Shown: one piece after another, positions 5,412-8,693 of the stretch
Layout: the number at the start of each line of letters is the position of its first letter
How positions within the stretch are numbered: the stretch's first letter is position 1
Source of the DNA: Actinomycetales bacterium
Lineage (GTDB): Bacteria > Actinomycetota > Actinomycetes > Actinomycetales > JAHECE01
Direction: 5' to 3'
DNA length: 8,693 bases
Assembly: GCA_024641895.1 (NCBI GenBank)
Contig: JAHECE010000108.1
Coordinates: forward strand, 1-8,693
Position numbers and translations under genes: made by a program
Notes under the pieces: model-generated
The model's database searches: none
Told to the model about the DNA's origin: nothing
Seen by the model: the letters and a program-made list of their open reading frames with translations, nothing else

Positions 5412-7730
5412 ATGATGAAGCAGACGGGATCGAGTGGAGGCCCTCCGGTCTCCGACGTCGCGCAGGCGACGGGTCGGACGCAGGGGCGCGGCGAGGGCCG
5501 GCGCCGGGGTGTCGTGCGCGGGCTGATCACGCTGTCGGTGCTCGCGCTGTGGCTGGTCGTCGCCGCCTTCGGCGGGATGGCCCAGGGACAGCTCTCCGAG
5601 GTGCAGGAGAACGACCAGGCGGCCTTCCTGCCCTCGAGCGCGGAGTCGACCCGGGCCGCGGAGCTCTCGCGCGGCTTCGTCGAGACGGCGAGCCTGCCGG
5701 CCCTGGTGGTCATCGAGGCCGATCCGGCCGGCACCGTGCTGACCCCGGAACAGTTCGCGGCGGCCCAGGCGTTCGCCGAAGCCGTGCCCGGTCTCGATGT
5801 GCCGGGAACGGGTGAGACGGTCGGCGACTTCCTGACCGGGCCTGTCGTCGCCATCCCGTCTGAGGACGGGCAGGCGATCCTCGTGCCGGTCGCGCTCGAC
5901 GCCCAACGCGCGGCTGAGCCCACCGAGGACGAGCAGAGCGTCGTCAACCTCGTCGTCGCAAGCCTGCGTGGCGCGACGGGCGACCTCGAGCAGGTGGGGC
6001 TCGTCGCCTGGGTGACCGGCCCCGCGGGATCGGTCGCGGACCTCGTCGAGGCCTTCGGTGGTCTCGACGGCGTCCTGCTCGTCGTCGCGGTTCTGGTCGT
6101 ACTGGTCATCCTGGTGGTCGTCTACCGCTCACCGTCCCTCCCGTTCGCCGTCATCTTCACCGCGCTCTTCGGCCTCACCGCAGCCTCGCTGGCCGTCTAC
6201 CACCTGGCAGCGAACGGCGTCATCGACCTCAACGGGCAGAGTCAGGGCATCCTCTTCATCCTCGTCGTCGGTGCGGCCACTGACTACTCGCTCCTGCTGG
6301 TGGCGCGGTACCGGGAGGAGCTGACGCGCCACGAGTCCGTCTACGCCGCGATGGGGGTCGCGTGGCGACGCTCCTTCGAGCCGATCAGCGCGAGTGCCGG
6401 CACGGTCATCGCCGGCGTGCTCTGCCTGCTGCTCTCCGACCTCTCGTCAAACGCCAGCCTCGGGCCCGTCTCGGCGATCGGCATCGCGGCCGCCTACCTG
6501 GCGGCGCTGACCCTGCTCCCCGCTCTTCTCCTGGCGACCGGTCGGCGCTCGCGCCTCGTGTTCTGGCCCAGGGTGCCGCGATTCCTGCCCGCCGGTACCG
6601 AGGCAGCGGCCGGCCAGGACCCTTCGGACGAGCTCGAGCCGGGCGCCAGCGGCCTGTGGCACCGCTTGGCGAGGTTTGTGGCCCGCAGGGACCGGGCCGT
6701 CTGGGTGGGTACGGCTCTGGCTCTCGTGGCACTGACTGCGCTGGCCCCGACCTTCAAGGCCCAGGGCACGAGCGACTCCGACGTGTTCCTCACCGAGGTG
6801 GACTCGGTGATCGGCCAGGACGTGCTCGCGGCGCACTTCGACGCCGGGCAGGTGCAGCCGATCACGGTCATCGCGCCGGAGTCGGACGCCGAGGCCGTCC
6901 TGGCAGCAGCGACCGGCGTCGCCGGTGTGGCCGAGGCCAGCGTGCTCACGTCCTCGCCCTCGGGGGGAGAGCCGCTGGCTGTCGACGGGCTGGTGCTCGT
7001 CAACGTCGTCACGACGGCGGCGTCGGACTCCCAGGAGGCCGTGCAGGTGGCGGCGGACGTCCGTGACGAGGTCCACGCCGTCAGCGAAGACGCTCTCGTC
7101 GGAGGGGCCGCCGCGCAGCGGCTGGACTCCCAGCGGACCAGCGTCGAGGACCTCCAGCGGATCGTGCCCGCGGTGCTCGCCGTGATCTTCGTGGTCCTGA
7201 TCCTGCTCCTACGAGCGGTGGTCGTCCCGGTGATCATCCTGGTGGCGAACCTGCTCTCGTTCGGCGCGAGCATCGGTGTCGCGGCGGTCGTGTTCAACCA
7301 CGTGCTCGGCTTCCCGGGGTCGGACCCGTCCGTGATCCTCTACGCGTTCGTGTTCCTCGTCGCCCTGGGCATCGACTACACGATCTTCCTCATGACGCGG
7401 GTGCGGGAGGAGACCCTGGCGTTCGGGACACGGCGGGGGGTCCAGCGTGGTCTCGCCGTCACGGGCGGAGTGATCACGAGCGCCGGCATCGTCCTGGCGG
7501 CGACGTTCGGGGCGCTGGCGGTCCTGCCGATCTTGTTCCTCGCGCAGATCTCCTTCATCGTCGCTTTCGGCGTCCTGCTCGACACGATGGTCGTCCGCTC
7601 GCTGCTCGTCCCGGGCGTCGTCCACGACCTCGGCCGCCGCAGCTGGTGGCCGTTCGCGGCGCGGGTGCCCGCCGACGACGACGGGACGGCGCCGTCGTCG
7701 GCCTCGGCCGAGGTGCCTGTCTCGAGGTGA
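5412..7730 (+). CDS. MMPL/RND family exporter
   Basis: The 772-aa inner-membrane protein has the duplicated RND/MMPL layout: one transmembrane helix (about 37-55), a large extracytoplasmic domain (60-215), five helices (219-376), a cytosolic linker (378-425), a second lone helix (429-447), a second extracytoplasmic domain (450-585) and five more helices (586-735). Each half carries the proton-relay Asp-Tyr pair of the family: GAATDYSLLL (Asp291-Tyr292) and ALGIDYTIFL (Asp655-Tyr656). FLPSSAEST (72-80) is also typical. Such pumps use the proton gradient to export lipids, pigments or drugs; the substrate here cannot be told. ATG occurs at 5412 and 5415 with no good Shine-Dalgarno sequence, so either may be used; GTG 5514 is a less likely later start. 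The divergent MarR gene is the probable regulator. No MmpS-type partner is seen. Confidence 0.94.
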   Translation: MMKQTGSSGGPPVSDVAQATGRTQGRGEGRRRGVVRGLITLSVLALWLVVAAFGGMAQGQLSEVQENDQAAFLPSSAESTRAAELSRGFVETASLPALVVIEADPAGTVLTPEQFAAAQAFAEAVPGLDVPGTGETVGDFLTGPVVAIPSEDGQAILVPVALDAQRAAEPTEDEQSVVNLVVASLRGATGDLEQVGLVAWVTGPAGSVADLVEAFGGLDGVLLVVAVLVVLVILVVVYRSPSLPFAVIFTALFGLTAASLAVYHLAANGVIDLNGQSQGILFILVVGAATDYSLLLVARYREELTRHESVYAAMGVAWRRSFEPISASAGTVIAGVLCLLLSDLSSNASLGPVSAIGIAAAYLAALTLLPALLLATGRRSRLVFWPRVPRFLPAGTEAAAGQDPSDELEPGASGLWHRLARFVARRDRAVWVGTALALVALTALAPTFKAQGTSDSDVFLTEVDSVIGQDVLAAHFDAGQVQPITVIAPESDAEAVLAAATGVAGVAEASVLTSSPSGGEPLAVDGLVLVNVVTTAASDSQEAVQVAADVRDEVHAVSEDALVGGAAAQRLDSQRTSVEDLQRIVPAVLAVIFVVLILLLRAVVVPVIILVANLLSFGASIGVAAVVFNHVLGFPGSDPSVILYAFVFLVALGIDYTIFLMTRVREETLAFGTRRGVQRGLAVTGGVITSAGIVLAATFGALAVLPILFLAQISFIVAFGVLLDTMVVRSLLVPGVVHDLGRRSWWPFAARVPADDDGTAPSSASAEVPVSR

Positions 7731-7797
7731 GTCGGGCCCGCGGCGCGACCTGTGGATGACGCGCGCGCGCAACGCCTGGACCGGCTTGGCTTGGGCG

Positions 7798-8693
7798 ATG
7801 GCACGCACGCGGGATCAGGCCGGTTCGAGATCCGGCACCGGGGGCGCCCTGGCGTCCCCGGTGCCGGACATCCCGGGATTCCGGCTGGGGCCCCCGCTGG
7901 GTTTCGGCGCGCGTGGCCCGGTCTGGTCCGCGACGGCCTTGGAGGGCGCGGCGGTGGCGACGGGGCGTTCCTGCGCGGTCTCGTTGCTGTCCGGAAGCGG
8001 CCCCGACCGCGAGGAGCAGCAGCGCCGGCGCCTCGACGCCCTCGTCGGCTGGCGGCACGAGTCGCTCGCGGAGGTCCTCGCGGTCGTCCCGGTTGCCGAT
8101 GGCTGCGCCGTCGTGAGCGAGCGCCTCGACGGACCTACCTTGGCCGTGCTCCGTGCCTCGCGGTCGGCGCTCACACCGGCTGAGATCGTCTCGGTCATCC
8201 GGCCGCTCGCGGACGGGCTCGCGCGGCTCCACGCGCTGGGCGTCACGCACGGCGACGTGTCGCCGGCGAACGTCGTGCTCTGCGGCCCAGGCCGGCCCGT
8301 CCTCGTGGACCTGGTCGGCGAGGTCGCCTTCGAGGCCGGCACGCGGGGGTTCCTGGCGCCGGAACGCGTCCTCGGGTCCGCGGCCGGTCCGAGCGGCGAC
8401 GTGTGGTCGCTTGCGACGACGGCGCTGTGGCTCGCCGACGCCGCGGAGCGCAGCCGGCTCAGCGAGGTGCTGGCGCCCGCACTTCTCGCTGACCCCTCGG
8501 CGCGTTGCAGCGCCCAGCGACTGGCAGCTCTTGCCGCGTGTCTCGCCGAGCCTTGTGAGGTCGTGCTGCCGGCGGCGTCGTCGCTGGCGCAGGGGAGCCT
8601 CCGCGCGCGCGCGGCGCTCGAGGAGACCCGGCCGGCTGCGACGAGGCTACCCCGACCCGCGCGCCGAGACCCGGGTCGGCATCGCGGCGGTCG
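7798..8693 (+). CDS. Protein kinase-fold protein, probable pseudokinase (3' end outside window)
   Basis: The frame is open from before 7756 to the right edge. Numbered from ATG 7798, it shows a kinase fold: glycine loop GFGARGPV (35-42), the strand where VAIK is expected reading CAVSLL (Ser62 in place of Lys), an alphaC-like helix (70-83), catalytic loop HGDVSPANV (Asp153, Asn158; the usual Lys after Asp is Ser155), VLVDLVGE (Asp171, DFG changed to DLV), GFLAPER (APE 187-189) and GDVWSL (Asp201). The kinase lobe ends near 255, followed by an Ala/Arg-rich stretch. No lysine occurs anywhere in the visible part. The fold resembles bacterial Hanks-type Ser/Thr kinases, but phosphotransfer is doubtful. 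The start is uncertain: ATG 7756, ATG 7798 and GTG 7861 all lack a ribosome binding site, and a large hairpin covers 7831-7868. It follows the exporter in the same direction, by 67 nt if ATG 7798 is used. Confidence 0.75.
   Translation, partial: MARTRDQAGSRSGTGGALASPVPDIPGFRLGPPLGFGARGPVWSATALEGAAVATGRSCAVSLLSGSGPDREEQQRRRLDALVGWRHESLAEVLAVVPVADGCAVVSERLDGPTLAVLRASRSALTPAEIVSVIRPLADGLARLHALGVTHGDVSPANVVLCGPGRPVLVDLVGEVAFEAGTRGFLAPERVLGSAAGPSGDVWSLATTALWLADAAERSRLSEVLAPALLADPSARCSAQRLAALAACLAEPCEVVLPAASSLAQGSLRARAALEETRPAATRLPRPARRDPGRHRGG
7831..7868 (+). terminator. Long GC-rich hairpin, exporter terminator or 5' structure of the kinase-like gene
   Basis: TCCGGCACCGGGG (7831-7843) pairs perfectly with 7856-7868; inside, one G-T wobble and three more G-C pairs close a CCTG tetraloop, about 17 pairs in total. 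It lies 100 nt past the exporter stop and has no T-run after it. It resembles the hairpin after glnA. However, the kinase-like frame probably starts upstream and reads through it, so it may instead be coding sequence with mRNA structure. Confidence 0.45.

Noticed and set aside
5313..5906. Upstream extension of the MarR frame on the minus strand
   Set aside because: The extra residues are His/Arg/Gln-rich, antisense to the exporter, and upstream of a strong ribosome binding site that fixes the real start.
7209..8342. Minus-strand open frames opposite the exporter end and the kinase-like gene
   Set aside because: Low-complexity Arg/Ala/Pro/Ser sequence without motifs, opposite genes with clear family signatures.
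1..8693. tRNA, rRNA, CRISPR array or insertion sequence
   Set aside because: No tRNA-like cloverleaf, no regularly spaced repeats and no transposase were seen. The only mobile-element trace is the integrase tail at the left edge.

Overview
The window is high-GC chromosomal DNA from an actinobacterium. The glnA / RDD-protein / DUF4191-protein / lipA / lipB neighbourhood matches the conserved block known from Mycobacterium and many other Actinobacteria (in M. tuberculosis glnA1, Rv2219A, Rv2219, lipA, lipB). Leaderless-type gene starts, a GlnR box and U-tract-free hairpins fit the same phylum. Genus cannot be read from the sequence; a Micrococcales-type organism is only a guess.

Layout. (1) Bases 2-226 (+) are the last 74 codons of a tyrosine recombinase whose HxxR histidine is replaced by arginine, probably a decaying integrase remnant. 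(2) Two strong hairpins follow; the second (205-244) lies 6 nt past the glnA stop and probably terminates both convergent genes. (3) glnA (-), type I-beta glutamine synthetase with an intact adenylylation tyrosine, has a textbook four-block GlnR box 62 nt upstream of its start. (4) A short RDD membrane protein (+) diverges from glnA. (5) A DUF4191 membrane protein (-), lipA (-), lipB (-) and a MarR-family regulator (-) form a co-directional series. (6) A 772-aa MMPL/RND-type exporter (+) diverges from the MarR gene across a 99-nt region carrying a 12-bp perfect palindrome. (7) A protein-kinase-fold protein (+) runs off the right edge and has no lysine in its visible part, so it looks like a pseudokinase.

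How the parts fit. glnA handles nitrogen assimilation and is probably under GlnR control at transcription and GlnE-type adenylylation after translation. LipB and LipA make protein-bound lipoate (octanoyl transfer, then sulfur insertion) for 2-oxoacid dehydrogenases and the glycine cleavage system. The MarR regulator is best explained as local repressor of the divergent exporter, although it also lies only 14 nt upstream of lipB.

The most useful new points are the GlnR box, a repeated TANNNT-N6-start geometry at three genes that lack a Shine-Dalgarno sequence (RDD, DUF4191, lipB), the integrase relic, and the lysine-free pseudokinase with a large hairpin at its 5' end. I saw no clearly novel multi-gene system; most of the window is conserved housekeeping sequence.
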